Source of the DNA: Chitinophagales bacterium
GTDB taxonomy: Bacteria > Bacteroidota > Bacteroidia > Chitinophagales > Chitinophagaceae
Direction of reading: 5' to 3'
Length of the DNA: 64,000 bases
Assembly: GCA_020636505.1 (NCBI GenBank)
Contig: JACJXR010000003.1
Coordinates: 124,001-188,000, forward strand
The notes beneath the pieces are model-generated. The model saw nothing but the letters and a program-made list of their open reading frames with translations, searched no databases and was not told the DNA's origin. How positions within the stretch are numbered: position 1 is the first letter of the stretch; every line of letters starts with the position of its first letter. The position numbers and the translations under genes were made by a program. Below, piece by piece: positions 44,351-53,261 of the stretch.

Positions 44351-45805
44351 ATGAAACGTTTTGGCCTTATTATTCTTCTTGTTGTTTGCTCTTTGGCATC
44401 CCTCGTTGTTCATGCACAGGATGTCAAGTATACCAAGTACGATGATTTTGATTTTCGTTCGGGAGAATTTTCCGTTGTAGGTAAGGTAGGAGAGCGATTG
44501 TATGTCTACCGCGGCTCGTCAGAAGGATATTATTTGGATGCTTATGATGACGGTATGGAGCGTATAGCCACGGTTATATTGGATTTTTTGCCAAGACGGG
44601 TATATGGTCTGAAGTTCGTTACATATGCTGATAGGCTTATCGTATTGCATCAAGTGAGTGAGGGAAGTACCGTAACCGTATTTGCTTCCGTGTTGGATGC
44701 CACAGGCAGGATATTGAAAGGCCCTGTTCGTATCGATGAGATAAAGTCATCATCTTTAGGAGGTCGTTCAGGATTGTATAATTATGCAATTGCCGAGGAC
44801 AAGAATACCTTATGCATCTATGGAGCAGGCTCAAGAAGTAAAAATTTGCAATTGCGTACCATATGGTTGGATACTACTTTGAGTATTGTGGGTAGTGCCA
44901 ATACAGATTTTGAGTCTGATAGCGAACCCTACTTCGGAGAGGGATTGATAAACAATGATGGAGCCTTCTTTCTTCCGGTGTATACTATAACAGGTGCCAA
45001 GCAATATGCGGATAATGTTTGGCTGTTATCTCAATCTAAAGGTGAGGCCCTGTTGAAAAGTGCAGCATTGCCAATGAACCAGCTGTTTGCCGCAGGTACT
45101 TACATGAAGTTGGACAAAGCAGGTGGCAAGATATACATAGGCGGTTTTTATTCGGATAAGAGGAGCGGCCATTGCGAAGGTGTTATGTATGCTTATTATG
45201 ATGTTGCCACAAACGATTTCCCTTCATTCAAAACCATTCCTTTCTCTGTAAATCTAAGAACAGCGACCGGTGAGCGTAACAAGAAAAGGGCTTTTGACGA
45301 TTACAAAGTGCATCACTTGATTGTGAAGAATGATGGTGGGTTTGTACTGATGGCAGAGGATAGTTACATCACCACAAGGAACAGTTCCACACAAGGCTTT
45401 GGTTATTATTCTTGGTATTATCCAACAATGTCGGCATCGGTACGAGAGTACAATTATGGTGATATATTTATCGCTTCATACAACGGTACGGGCGAAATGG
45501 ATTGGTCATACTTTGTTCGCAAGTATCAGTATTCGCAAGAAGATGGAGGATTGTTCTCCTCTTATGCATTGGTGAACACCGGAGGGTCGCTTGGATTATT
45601 GTTCAACGACTTTAATATGTCTCGTTCCAAGATGCAGCTTGCCAGTGTGGATGCGGATGGCCATGTAAACTTAAGGGCGCTAACAGGTTTTAACCTTGAA
45701 GATCCTGATTGGTTGCCTCGTTCGGGTAAGCAAGTTTCTTCGGTAGAGTTCGTTGCACCATGTTTGAAAAGAAACAGAATCTGCTTCGCTAAAATCGTAT
45801 TTTAG
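44351..45805 (+). CDS. large secreted protein of unknown function
   Basis: 484 aa with a signal peptide (VVHAQ, near residue 24). Repeated beta-rich units with 'G..LYVYRGS', 'IYIGGFYSDKRSG' and 'GGFVLMAEDSY' suggest a beta-propeller-like fold. No family is recognised. It is followed 15 bp later by the DUF6427 membrane protein, so they may be one operon. Confidence 0.75.
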   Translation: MKRFGLIILLVVCSLASLVVHAQDVKYTKYDDFDFRSGEFSVVGKVGERLYVYRGSSEGYYLDAYDDGMERIATVILDFLPRRVYGLKFVTYADRLIVLHQVSEGSTVTVFASVLDATGRILKGPVRIDEIKSSSLGGRSGLYNYAIAEDKNTLCIYGAGSRSKNLQLRTIWLDTTLSIVGSANTDFESDSEPYFGEGLINNDGAFFLPVYTITGAKQYADNVWLLSQSKGEALLKSAALPMNQLFAAGTYMKLDKAGGKIYIGGFYSDKRSGHCEGVMYAYYDVATNDFPSFKTIPFSVNLRTATGERNKKRAFDDYKVHHLIVKNDGGFVLMAEDSYITTRNSSTQGFGYYSWYYPTMSASVREYNYGDIFIASYNGTGEMDWSYFVRKYQYSQEDGGLFSSYALVNTGGSLGLLFNDFNMSRSKMQLASVDADGHVNLRALTGFNLEDPDWLPRSGKQVSSVEFVAPCLKRNRICFAKIVF

Positions 45806-45820
45806 AGCAAAACCTGCATT

Positions 45821-46804
45821 TTGGTAGCATTAGTCAGGAATAACAATCCGTTTACTGTACTTGTATTGTTCATCTATGCTTTGGTGATCAACTATGGCGC
45901 GTTGTTCAACCCTCAGCTTCCCGAGCTTGTGGATGGTGCTTTCCTTTACAATATCATTGTAAACTTCTTTACCATCGTATTTTTCAAAAGTGCATTTGCA
46001 TTCACATTCATATCGGTGATAATGGTCGTGCTGCAAGGTCTTTTTCTTAATAGTATTGCCAATAACAACAGAATTTACAACCGTCCATCATATACGGTTA
46101 CGTTCGCGTATATATCTCTTTGTGCCTTGTATACCCCATTTGTACAGTTCAGTCAGCCGATGCTTGCAAACTGGGCTGTCATATTCGTCATAAGGGCGTT
46201 TTTTCACTTGCCACATGCCAATAAGCCAAGGAAGATTATATACAACACAGGTTTTATCGTAGGTATGGCAGCGCTGTTGCATTTCCCGTTCGTAATAATA
46301 GCCGCATTGCTGATAATAGCAGTGGTCACATTAAGGCCGTTGAACCCAGGTGAGTTGATGGTTGCTATATTGGGTATACTCACTCCCATATACTTTGCTG
46401 CGGGAATGCTCTTTTTGTTCGATGTGTTGTTCTGGATGAGAGGGTGGGTGTCTCTGGGTATAAATCTACCAAGGAGTATGGCATCACCGGTATATTTCAT
46501 CGGTGCGCTCTCAGGTGTCATTATACTGTTTGCTATGGGTGTATATGTATTACAACATGCCGTGAATAGGCTGAACGTTTATACCAGAAGAGGATGGACG
46601 GCAATATATATAGCTTTGTTTGTATTGGTGTTGGTGGCATTGTTTACACCTTTTGATGTGAAAGCCGCGTGGCTGATATTGATGCCCTCATTGGCTTTGA
46701 TAGTAGGCAACATATATTACCATGAAAAGAACAAAGCATTTAGTAATTTTGCATTTTATTTTACGTTGGCGTTGGTCATATTTTGTAAAATGACAGGCGT
46801 TTAA
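45821..46804 (+). CDS. DUF6427 family integral membrane protein
   Basis: 327 aa with eight to ten hydrophobic helices. The start is a TTG (MVALVRNNNPF); no ATG fits, and the sequence 'ALVRNNNPFTVLVLFIYALVI' matches the family's N-terminus. Bacteroidota-specific, function unknown. It lies 18 bp before purQ, though no functional link is evident. Confidence 0.82.
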   Translation: MVALVRNNNPFTVLVLFIYALVINYGALFNPQLPELVDGAFLYNIIVNFFTIVFFKSAFAFTFISVIMVVLQGLFLNSIANNNRIYNRPSYTVTFAYISLCALYTPFVQFSQPMLANWAVIFVIRAFFHLPHANKPRKIIYNTGFIVGMAALLHFPFVIIAALLIIAVVTLRPLNPGELMVAILGILTPIYFAAGMLFLFDVLFWMRGWVSLGINLPRSMASPVYFIGALSGVIILFAMGVYVLQHAVNRLNVYTRRGWTAIYIALFVLVLVALFTPFDVKAAWLILMPSLALIVGNIYYHEKNKAFSNFAFYFTLALVIFCKMTGV

Positions 46805-46822
46805 AAATACATTCACTACCAA

Positions 46823-47515
46823 ATGAAATTCGGAATAGTTGTTTTCCCGGGATCCAATTGCGACAGAGACATGATGCACGCTCTTCAGGACGACCTGAAG
46901 CAAGAAGTGGTTATGCTTTGGCACAAAGACAAAGATTTGAGTGCATTTACTACTGATGACTGTATCGTATTGCCGGGTGGCTTTTCTTACGGAGATTACC
47001 TTCGTTGTGGTGCCATTGCTCGTTTCAGCCCTATTATGGAGTCTGTGATTGAGTTTGCAAATAAAGGTGGTAAAGTACTTGGCGTTTGTAATGGATTTCA
47101 AGTATTGTGCGAGTCAGGATTGTTGCCGGGTGCTTTGTTGCTCAACAACCATCAGAAGTTTGTTTGTAAGAATATCTTCATGAAATCGTCTAATACAGGC
47201 AACCGTATAGGTGATGCCGCAGGCGAGAAAGTATTGAAAATTCCTGTAGCTCATGGTGAGGGACGCTATTATGCAGATGATGCCACCATCAAAGAGCTGG
47301 AAAACAACGGCCAGGTATTGTTCAGGTATTGCGATGAGAACGGTAACAATGTGACGGGAGCTAATCCTAACGGTGCTGTAAATGATATAGCGGGTATATG
47401 CAATGCCGGTAAGAACGTGTTTGGCATGATGCCTCACCCCGAAAGAGCTTGCAGTGAGCCTCTTGGCAATATTGACGGTAGGCTGATACTGGCTGCGCTG
47501 ACAAATGCCAACTAA
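46823..47515 (+). CDS. purQ: phosphoribosylformylglycinamidine synthase subunit PurQ
   Basis: 230 aa class I glutamine amidotransferase that feeds ammonia to PurL in purine synthesis. Catalytic Cys89 in GVCNGFQVL, and His/Glu in 'MMPHPERA' near the C-terminus. The N-terminus KFGIVVFPGSNCDRD is typical of the separate (non-fused) PurQ. The partner purL/purS is not adjacent. Confidence 0.97.
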   Translation: MKFGIVVFPGSNCDRDMMHALQDDLKQEVVMLWHKDKDLSAFTTDDCIVLPGGFSYGDYLRCGAIARFSPIMESVIEFANKGGKVLGVCNGFQVLCESGLLPGALLLNNHQKFVCKNIFMKSSNTGNRIGDAAGEKVLKIPVAHGEGRYYADDATIKELENNGQVLFRYCDENGNNVTGANPNGAVNDIAGICNAGKNVFGMMPHPERACSEPLGNIDGRLILAALTNAN

Positions 47516-47638
47516 TATTATTTAATATATATTTATGAATTGGCTTTGGCATTGACTAAAGTTTTCATAAAACGGAATTTGGAGACTAACCTTTCGTGAA
47601 AACACTGTTTCTTTAATTACGATCAAGTAGAAATAATA

Positions 47639-49660
47639 ATGAACAGATTTTTGAAGCTTCTTCCTTTGGCATTGGTGACGGTGTTTTTGTCTCTTGGGGC
47701 CAAGGCACAAATGTTGGAAGATCCCACTGAGTGGACGGTTACTGCAAAGCAGGTAGAGGGGAACAAATACGATATTGTATTTCACTGTCATGTAAATAAC
47801 GGTTGGCATGTATACGCACTAGATCCGGGTGGTGATGGCTCTTTCATTCCACCATCATTTACAATAAATGAAAGTCCCGATATAAAACTTGTCGGTGAAG
47901 TAAGAGAAGAGGGAGAAGTGATAGATGAGTTCATTGACGATGATATAGGCACTGTACACTACTTCAAAGATGTAGACTTCATACAGACCGTTGAGTTGGC
48001 GAAAGAAGACATGAATGTAGCCGGTGAGTATGGCTACATGACTTGTAACGACGAAACCTGTCTACCTCCCAAATATGTGGAATTCTCTGTACAGATAGGC
48101 AAGGGTGGAGCTTCCGGCGAAAAAAAAAATGATGAAGCCGTAGCCTCAGAAGTCGGTAAAAAAGACGGAGAAGGCAAATCTCTATTGGTAATATTCTTAT
48201 TGGCGTTTGTGGGTGGTATACTCGCTGTATTGACGCCATGTGTATTCTCTATGATCCCCATCACTGTGAGCTTCTTTACAAAAAGAAGTGCTACAAGGGC
48301 GGAAGGTATCAAGAATGCCCTTTGGTACTCCGCATCCATCATCATCATATTTACCGTTTTGGGTGTGGCCATATCCGCCATATTCGGTGCAGATGCACTG
48401 AATGTGTTGTCAACCCACTGGATACCCAATATGATATTCTTTATCATATTCATCATCTTCGGTATCTCATTCCTTGGTGCTTTCGAACTGACGCTTCCAT
48501 CTTCTTGGATGAGTAAGACCGATGCCAAGGCCAATACAAAGAGCTTGAGCGGTATCTTCTTCATGGCATTGACACTTGTTATTGTGTCCTTCTCATGCAC
48601 AGGTCCGATAATTGGGCCATTGATAGTGGGTGCTGCAATGGGCGGTTTCCAAGGACCGATACTGGGTATGTTGGGCTTCTCAATAGGTCTTGCATTACCA
48701 TTTGCACTATTCGCGATATTCCCGGGTATGCTCAACAACTTGGCTAAGTCAGGTGGTTGGTTGAACCAAGTGAAAGTGACTCTTGGTTTCATAGAGTTGA
48801 TGTTGGCATTGAAGTTCTTATCAAATGCAGACTTGCAACAAGGATGGCGTTTGTTGGACAGAGAGATATTCATTGCCATATGGATAGTGTTGGCTGTAAT
48901 GTTGGGTGTTTACCTATTGGGTAAGTTGAAGCTCGGCCATGACGATGCCAATGCCAAAAACCTATACGGACAAGAGTATGTCTCGATATTCAAGCTGTTT
49001 TTATCAATAGTCTGTTTCTCATTTGCCGTGTATATGCTACCGGGTATGTGGGGTGCTCCGCTTAAAGGTTTGAGTGCATTTGTTCCTCCGATGGGTACGC
49101 AAGACTTTGTGATAGGCCAAGGTGGTGGAGCAGGAGGTGGACATATGTCTGCTTCGGGTGAAGGCCCTGAGCGTTATGTGTCAGAGATGAAGATATACGA
49201 GCCTGAAGCTGCGGTTAAGTATGGTTTGATTACTTACTATGATTATAACGAGGCGCTTGAAGCGTCTCACAGAGAGGGTAAGCCTATCATGCTTGACTTT
49301 ACAGGTATCAACTGTATCAACTGTCGTAAGATGGAAGGACAGGTATGGTCAGACCCGAATGTGATGAAACGCATGAAGGACGACTTTATAGTAGCCTCTC
49401 TGTACTGCGATGCACAGAACGTGAAGATACCGGCTGACGAACAGTATGATTCTGAATATTTGAAAAAGAAAGTGACCACACTTGGACAAAGAAACTCAGA
49501 CCTTCAAGCATCCAAGTATGGTTCAAACGCACAGCCATTCTACTTCTTTATAGACGAGGATGAAAATAAGCTCATAGAAGGTGGATATGGTTACGATCCC
49601 GATGTTCAGGCATTTATCGACCATTTGGATAAAGTAAAAGAGAACTACAACAACAGATAA
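47639..49660 (+). CDS. DsbD-like thiol:disulfide interchange protein
   Basis: 673 aa. The order is signal peptide (GAKAQ), an N-terminal periplasmic DsbD-alpha-like domain (about 25-160), eight transmembrane helices of the CcdA type (about 180-480) with conserved 'LTPCVFSMIPITVSFF' and 'SFSCTGPIIGPL' carrying one Cys each, and a C-terminal thioredoxin domain (about 540-670) with 'GINCINCRKME' (CxxC variant C-I-N-C). It passes electrons from cytoplasmic thioredoxin to periplasmic substrates such as the TlpA-like protein. Confidence 0.94.
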   Translation: MNRFLKLLPLALVTVFLSLGAKAQMLEDPTEWTVTAKQVEGNKYDIVFHCHVNNGWHVYALDPGGDGSFIPPSFTINESPDIKLVGEVREEGEVIDEFIDDDIGTVHYFKDVDFIQTVELAKEDMNVAGEYGYMTCNDETCLPPKYVEFSVQIGKGGASGEKKNDEAVASEVGKKDGEGKSLLVIFLLAFVGGILAVLTPCVFSMIPITVSFFTKRSATRAEGIKNALWYSASIIIIFTVLGVAISAIFGADALNVLSTHWIPNMIFFIIFIIFGISFLGAFELTLPSSWMSKTDAKANTKSLSGIFFMALTLVIVSFSCTGPIIGPLIVGAAMGGFQGPILGMLGFSIGLALPFALFAIFPGMLNNLAKSGGWLNQVKVTLGFIELMLALKFLSNADLQQGWRLLDREIFIAIWIVLAVMLGVYLLGKLKLGHDDANAKNLYGQEYVSIFKLFLSIVCFSFAVYMLPGMWGAPLKGLSAFVPPMGTQDFVIGQGGGAGGGHMSASGEGPERYVSEMKIYEPEAAVKYGLITYYDYNEALEASHREGKPIMLDFTGINCINCRKMEGQVWSDPNVMKRMKDDFIVASLYCDAQNVKIPADEQYDSEYLKKKVTTLGQRNSDLQASKYGSNAQPFYFFIDEDENKLIEGGYGYDPDVQAFIDHLDKVKENYNNR

Positions 49661-49664
49661 AATA

Positions 49665-49687
49665 AAAGCCCCTCAATGAGGGGCTTT
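49665..49687 (+). terminator. DsbD-like gene terminator
   Basis: AAAGCCCCTC-AAT-GAGGGGCTTT followed by T-rich sequence; symmetrical, so it can also act for the convergent dps gene. Confidence 0.85.
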
Positions 49688-49690
49688 CTT

Positions 49691-49744
49691 ATTAGTATGG
49701 GTAATGTATTATTGTAAATTAGTATGGGTAATGTATTATTGTAA
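49691..49744. repeat. 27-bp perfect tandem repeat at the dps 3' end
   Basis: Two identical 27-bp copies (49691-49717, 49718-49744), beginning ATTAGTATGGG. The second copy contains the dps stop codon (49736-49738). Probably a slippage duplication. Confidence 0.9.
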
Positions 49745-50233
49745 ATATGAGTTGTACATCCATACGAGCTTTTCTTGCTCACGTATGTAATCACTCATTG
49801 TAGAGTTGGTACCCTCGTCATTTGCCTCACCCGACATTTCCAACAGTTCACGTTGTTGCTCCAACAGCACCTGAAAGTCTGATACTATGTGCTGCATACA
49901 AGTCTTACTATCAGAGATGTTGGTATGCTCTTTTATCTGTGAGTTTTTCAAGAATGCCGTGTAAGAGTGGTGCGGTGTTTCTCCAAGCGTTACGATACGC
50001 TCTGCTATCTCGTCTATCTTTAGAATGATGTCGTTGTACAACTCTTCGAACTTGATATGCAGTTCAAAAAACTTTTCGCCCTTGATATTCCAGTGGAAAC
50101 CGCGAATGTTCATGTAAAACACTTGGTAGTTGGCCAATAGTGTGTTCAGCCCGTTTGCCAACCTTTTGGCTTTGGCCGCATCCAATCCTATCTGATTTTT
50201 CTTTACGCTTGTCTTTGTTTTAGTCTTTGCCAT
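49736..50233 (-). CDS. dps: Dps family DNA-binding/ferritin-like protein
   Basis: 165 aa from ATG 50233 (MAKTKTKTSVKK). Ferroxidase-centre motif 'NIRGFHWNIKGEKFFELHIKFEELYNDI' with H and E ligands across the dimer interface. The lysine-rich N-terminus could bind DNA. It stores iron and protects DNA from peroxide. Single-gene unit. Confidence 0.94.
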   Translation of the reverse strand: MAKTKTKTSVKKNQIGLDAAKAKRLANGLNTLLANYQVFYMNIRGFHWNIKGEKFFELHIKFEELYNDIILKIDEIAERIVTLGETPHHSYTAFLKNSQIKEHTNISDSKTCMQHIVSDFQVLLEQQRELLEMSGEANDEGTNSTMSDYIREQEKLVWMYNSYLQ

Positions 50234-50343
50234 TTTATTCGTTTTTATCTTCAACAAAATAACATAGAAAATACCATTTTGTTCATCGCTATTGCCAATC
50301 CTGCATTAAGTATTTATTATATGTGACCGATGTTACACAACAA

Positions 50344-50372
50344 TAAAAAAAGGCTGCCCGATAGGACAGCCC
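50344..50372 (-). terminator. sucC terminator
   Basis: GGCTGTCC-TATC-GGGCAGCC (one mismatch) followed by T7 on the minus strand, 28 bp after the sucC stop. Confidence 0.8.
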
Positions 50373-50399
50373 TTGTGTTTGATTATGGTTAGTTCAGTA

Positions 50400-51614
50400 C
50401 TAATTCACTGCGTTTTGCACAAGCTCTGCCGCTTCGCTCAGAAGGATGGCAGACTGTACTTTAAGACCTGAGTTATCTATCAGTTCTTTTGCCTGCTCAG
50501 CATTTGTTCCTTGCAGACGAACGATGATAGGTATCTCGATGTTACCCATGTTCTTATATGCTTCCACAACACCTGCGGCAACACGGTCGCAACGAACGAT
50601 ACCGCCGAATATGTTGATGAGGATAGCCTTTACGTTAGGGTCTTTCATGATGATGCGGAAACCTGCTTCAACAGTCTCTGCGTTTGCAGTACCACCAACA
50701 TCAAGGAAGTTTGCAGGCTCACCACCCGCAAGCTTGATCATATCCATGGTAGCCATTGCAAGGCCTGCACCGTTCACCATACAGCCCACGTTACCGTCCA
50801 GCTTCACATAGTTCAGGTTGTATTCACCTGCTTCCACTTCCGTTGGGTCTTCTTCTGACTTATCGCGCATGTTGGCGATGTCATTGTGACGCATCAGTGC
50901 GTTATCATCAAGGCTCAACTTACAGTCTACAGCCACTATCTTATCGTCAGATGTTTTGAACAATGGGTTGATCTCCAACATTGCACAGTCGATACCTACA
51001 TAAGCGTTGTACAAGTTGGTTACGAACTTTACCATGCTCTTCATGGCATCGCCGCTAAGGCCAAGGTTGAAGGCTATTTTCCTCGCTTGGAAACCCTGTA
51101 ATGGCATATTAGGCTCCACCCACTCTTTGAATATCTTTTCAGGTGTGTTGTGTGCCACATCTTCTATGTCCATACCACCTTCGGTGCTGTACATGATCAC
51201 GTTTTGCTTCTTAGCACGGTCCATCAATACAGACAAGTAAAACTCCTTACGGTCGCTTGGGCCATCGTAGTACATGTCTTGCGCTACCAACAGCTTGTTC
51301 ACAACCTTGCCTGCTTCACCTGTTTGGATGGTCACCAATGTATTTCCAAGAATGTTCTTAGCCACGCGTTCCACATCTTCCGCACTCTTCACCACTTCCA
51401 CACCATGCTGCTCAGGAGCTTCTTTGATGGTACCTTTACCACGGCCACCTGCATGTATCTGTGCCTTTACCACGGCAAACTTGATACCTGTATCGGCGGC
51501 TATTTTGTTGTACGCATTTACCGCATCGGCAGCGTTTTCCACCGCTATACCTTCCTGCACGGGCACGTTGTAACGCTTCAGCAATTCCTTGGCTTGATAT
51601 TCGTGTAAGTTCAT
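50400..51614 (-). CDS. sucC: succinyl-CoA synthetase (ADP-forming) beta subunit
   Basis: 404 aa. An ATP-grasp domain (about 1-235, 'KAQIHAGGRGKG') precedes the CoA-binding-like C-terminal domain with 'NIFGGIVRCDRVAAGV'. It couples succinyl-CoA cleavage to nucleotide triphosphate formation in the TCA cycle. The alpha subunit gene sucD is not adjacent. Confidence 0.97.
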   Translation of the reverse strand: MNLHEYQAKELLKRYNVPVQEGIAVENAADAVNAYNKIAADTGIKFAVVKAQIHAGGRGKGTIKEAPEQHGVEVVKSAEDVERVAKNILGNTLVTIQTGEAGKVVNKLLVAQDMYYDGPSDRKEFYLSVLMDRAKKQNVIMYSTEGGMDIEDVAHNTPEKIFKEWVEPNMPLQGFQARKIAFNLGLSGDAMKSMVKFVTNLYNAYVGIDCAMLEINPLFKTSDDKIVAVDCKLSLDDNALMRHNDIANMRDKSEEDPTEVEAGEYNLNYVKLDGNVGCMVNGAGLAMATMDMIKLAGGEPANFLDVGGTANAETVEAGFRIIMKDPNVKAILINIFGGIVRCDRVAAGVVEAYKNMGNIEIPIIVRLQGTNAEQAKELIDNSGLKVQSAILLSEAAELVQNAVN

Positions 51615-51925
51615 TTTATCGTGAAAATTTTGGGCGAAGATAAAAGAAAAAGAGGAGTTATGTCGGTGAAATTTGCATGTATAGTCGTTTGTGGTAATGT
51701 GTCGGGTATTCCACTATTCCACCGTTCCACTTTCGGAACGGGGAACGCTCAGAAATACTTTTTGTATTCTACCTCATTGCAAACCCGGCTGTCGGCGAGA
51801 ACGAGTAAGGAGGTGTTCTTACTGTTCTTGTTCTTAAATAAGAACAGTGAACACTCAGAAATGTGTTTATACATTCCATTTCATGCCATGCCATTTTTGG
51901 CATGTGGCATGGTGAAAAATGCGTT
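51615..51925. repeat. hairpin-rich intergenic region, left cluster
   Basis: 311 bp without a convincing gene. It contains several stem-loops. The 17-bp core at 51723-51739 (CGTTCCACTTTCGGAAC) recurs in the right cluster in the same orientation. A 25-bp unit at 51823-51847 and a 28-bp unit at 51877-51904 recur in the right cluster as perfect reverse complements. A long plus-strand frame here has no recognisable content. Confidence 0.7.
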
Positions 51926-52411
51926 TTAATTTACATCAACTGAAACAGGAATGTTAAGTAACTTTCTTTGTTTGAGATATTCTTCATAATTATAAGGACC
52001 TAGCAGAGAGTCCTTAGCAACATCAATTATCCAGTAGTTGGTATCGCTACTCAGTAACTTAATATACTTGGGGTTTGTCCTCAGTATACTATCTGCTACT
52101 TTCTCTCGTATTTTAAATTCTTCTGTAGTATATATTGCTTGGGTCCAATTAGTATCAATTTTGTTGAGGTTATGTACAATAGCATCTCTATAGTTTTCAT
52201 ATAAAGGTGATTCCTTTGCAACAATAATTTTATCGTTGTAAGTATATTCTTCTACTCGTCCACAAATAGTTTTCTCCCAATCAGATTCATGAGATATATC
52301 TATCAAGTCTGTACCTTCAAATCTATAGGTGTATTTACCAGGTAGTTCTTCAACAAGGTCAGAACAACTTGTTAGTATCAATATGAATAATATAGATAGT
52401 CTACTTATCAT
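51926..52411 (-). CDS. small lipoprotein inside nested inverted repeats
   Basis: 161 aa. Signal sequence with lipobox L-T-S-C16, mature part polar and charged, no family recognised. The gene lies between hairpin clusters that are inverted copies of one another (51877-51904 with 52469-52496; 51823-51847 with 52621-52645), so it looks like the cargo of a small repeat-bounded cassette. Confidence 0.68.
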   Translation of the reverse strand: MISRLSILFILILTSCSDLVEELPGKYTYRFEGTDLIDISHESDWEKTICGRVEEYTYNDKIIVAKESPLYENYRDAIVHNLNKIDTNWTQAIYTTEEFKIREKVADSILRTNPKYIKLLSSDTNYWIIDVAKDSLLGPYNYEEYLKQRKLLNIPVSVDVN

Positions 52412-52733
52412 ATTTTATTGAGATAGTAAAAATGTCATTAATAGGTGTTAAGTGTAATATACATATGCCATGCCAAAAATGGCATGGCATGAAATGGCAT
52501 AAATGAAACGTTCCGCGTTCCACTTTCGGAACACGGAACAGTGGAACACCTGAATTGAATGTGCGCTGTGCGAAAACTCACACACAGTTTCACACACTTA
52601 TGTAGAAATTCAGCTATTAACTGTTCTTATTTAAGAACAAGAACAAAATAGAACAGCCCTTCCCCTCGAAATCATTATTTTTAAAGAGTGAGTATTGAGC
52701 AGATACGCATATCGCTATCGCAGTTTGCACCCA
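52412..52733. repeat. hairpin-rich intergenic region, right cluster
   Basis: 322 bp. It holds 28-bp and 25-bp reverse-complement copies of the left cluster units (52469-52496, 52621-52645), the 17-bp core (52516-52532) inside a longer stem GTTCCG...CGGAAC (52510-52539), and then the 77-bp duplicate of the Crp/Fnr 5' region (from 52657). Confidence 0.7.
52657..52733 (+). repeat. 77-bp duplicate of the Crp/Fnr gene 5' region, copy A
   Basis: 74 of 77 bases match 53185-53261. It includes the upstream sequence and the GTG start of the regulator. Here the frame (GTG 52688) stops after 18 codons at TGA 52742-52744, so it encodes only a stub beginning MSIEQIRISLSQFAP. Confidence 0.88.
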
Positions 52734-53117
52734 ATGCTAAATGAGATTATGAAACGATCGATTGTCATTATTATATCAATATTGTTCAATATGCTTTCCT
52801 TATATTCTGCATATCTGTATTCTCTAAGAAGTGATATGTTTGCATGGGGTGATACAACACATGATGGGTTATATTTTCTTGCTTATTACATTTATATATT
52901 GCCTGCATTGATAATATTATCGATAATTAATGCGGTATTGATAAAGCGGCGCATTATGCGTTTCAGTTATATACTGTATATAGTGTTGATGACTATACCT
53001 GCAATTATAAGTATCAAGTCTCAAATGACAATTAATCTCGGTGTTCTTGTTTGTTTGTCAGTTTTTATAGTAAATACTTTAGGTCTTTTCATTATCAAAA
53101 ATCACGCTAAGAAATAG
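52734..53117 (+). CDS. small integral membrane protein of unknown function
   Basis: 127 aa from ATG 52734 (or 122 aa from ATG 52749). Four hydrophobic helices; lysine at the C-terminus (NHAKK). No family is recognised. It lies between two copies of the 77-bp repeat and overlaps the 18-codon regulator stub in another frame, so it probably uses the duplicated promoter of the Crp/Fnr gene. Confidence 0.6.
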   Translation: MLNEIMKRSIVIIISILFNMLSLYSAYLYSLRSDMFAWGDTTHDGLYFLAYYIYILPALIILSIINAVLIKRRIMRFSYILYIVLMTIPAIISIKSQMTINLGVLVCLSVFIVNTLGLFIIKNHAKK

Positions 53118-53184
53118 GAGCTCTAATATTGGTTATTGTTGTGCCGTTGATACTGAAGCTAATACATAGAGTATATAAGTTATT

Positions 53185-53261
53185 CCCTTCCCCTCGAAAT
53201 CATTATTTTTAAAGAGTGAGTATTGAACAGATACGCATATCACTGTCGCAGTTTGCACCCA
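53185..53261 (+). repeat. 77-bp repeat, copy B (native 5' end of the Crp/Fnr gene)
   Basis: Matches copy A at 52657-52733 except for three G/A differences. It contains the functional start of the regulator at 53216. Confidence 0.88.

Noticed and set aside
51621..51929. 102-codon plus-strand frame across the left hairpin cluster
   Set aside because: Consists of the inverted-repeat units themselves; no coding signature.
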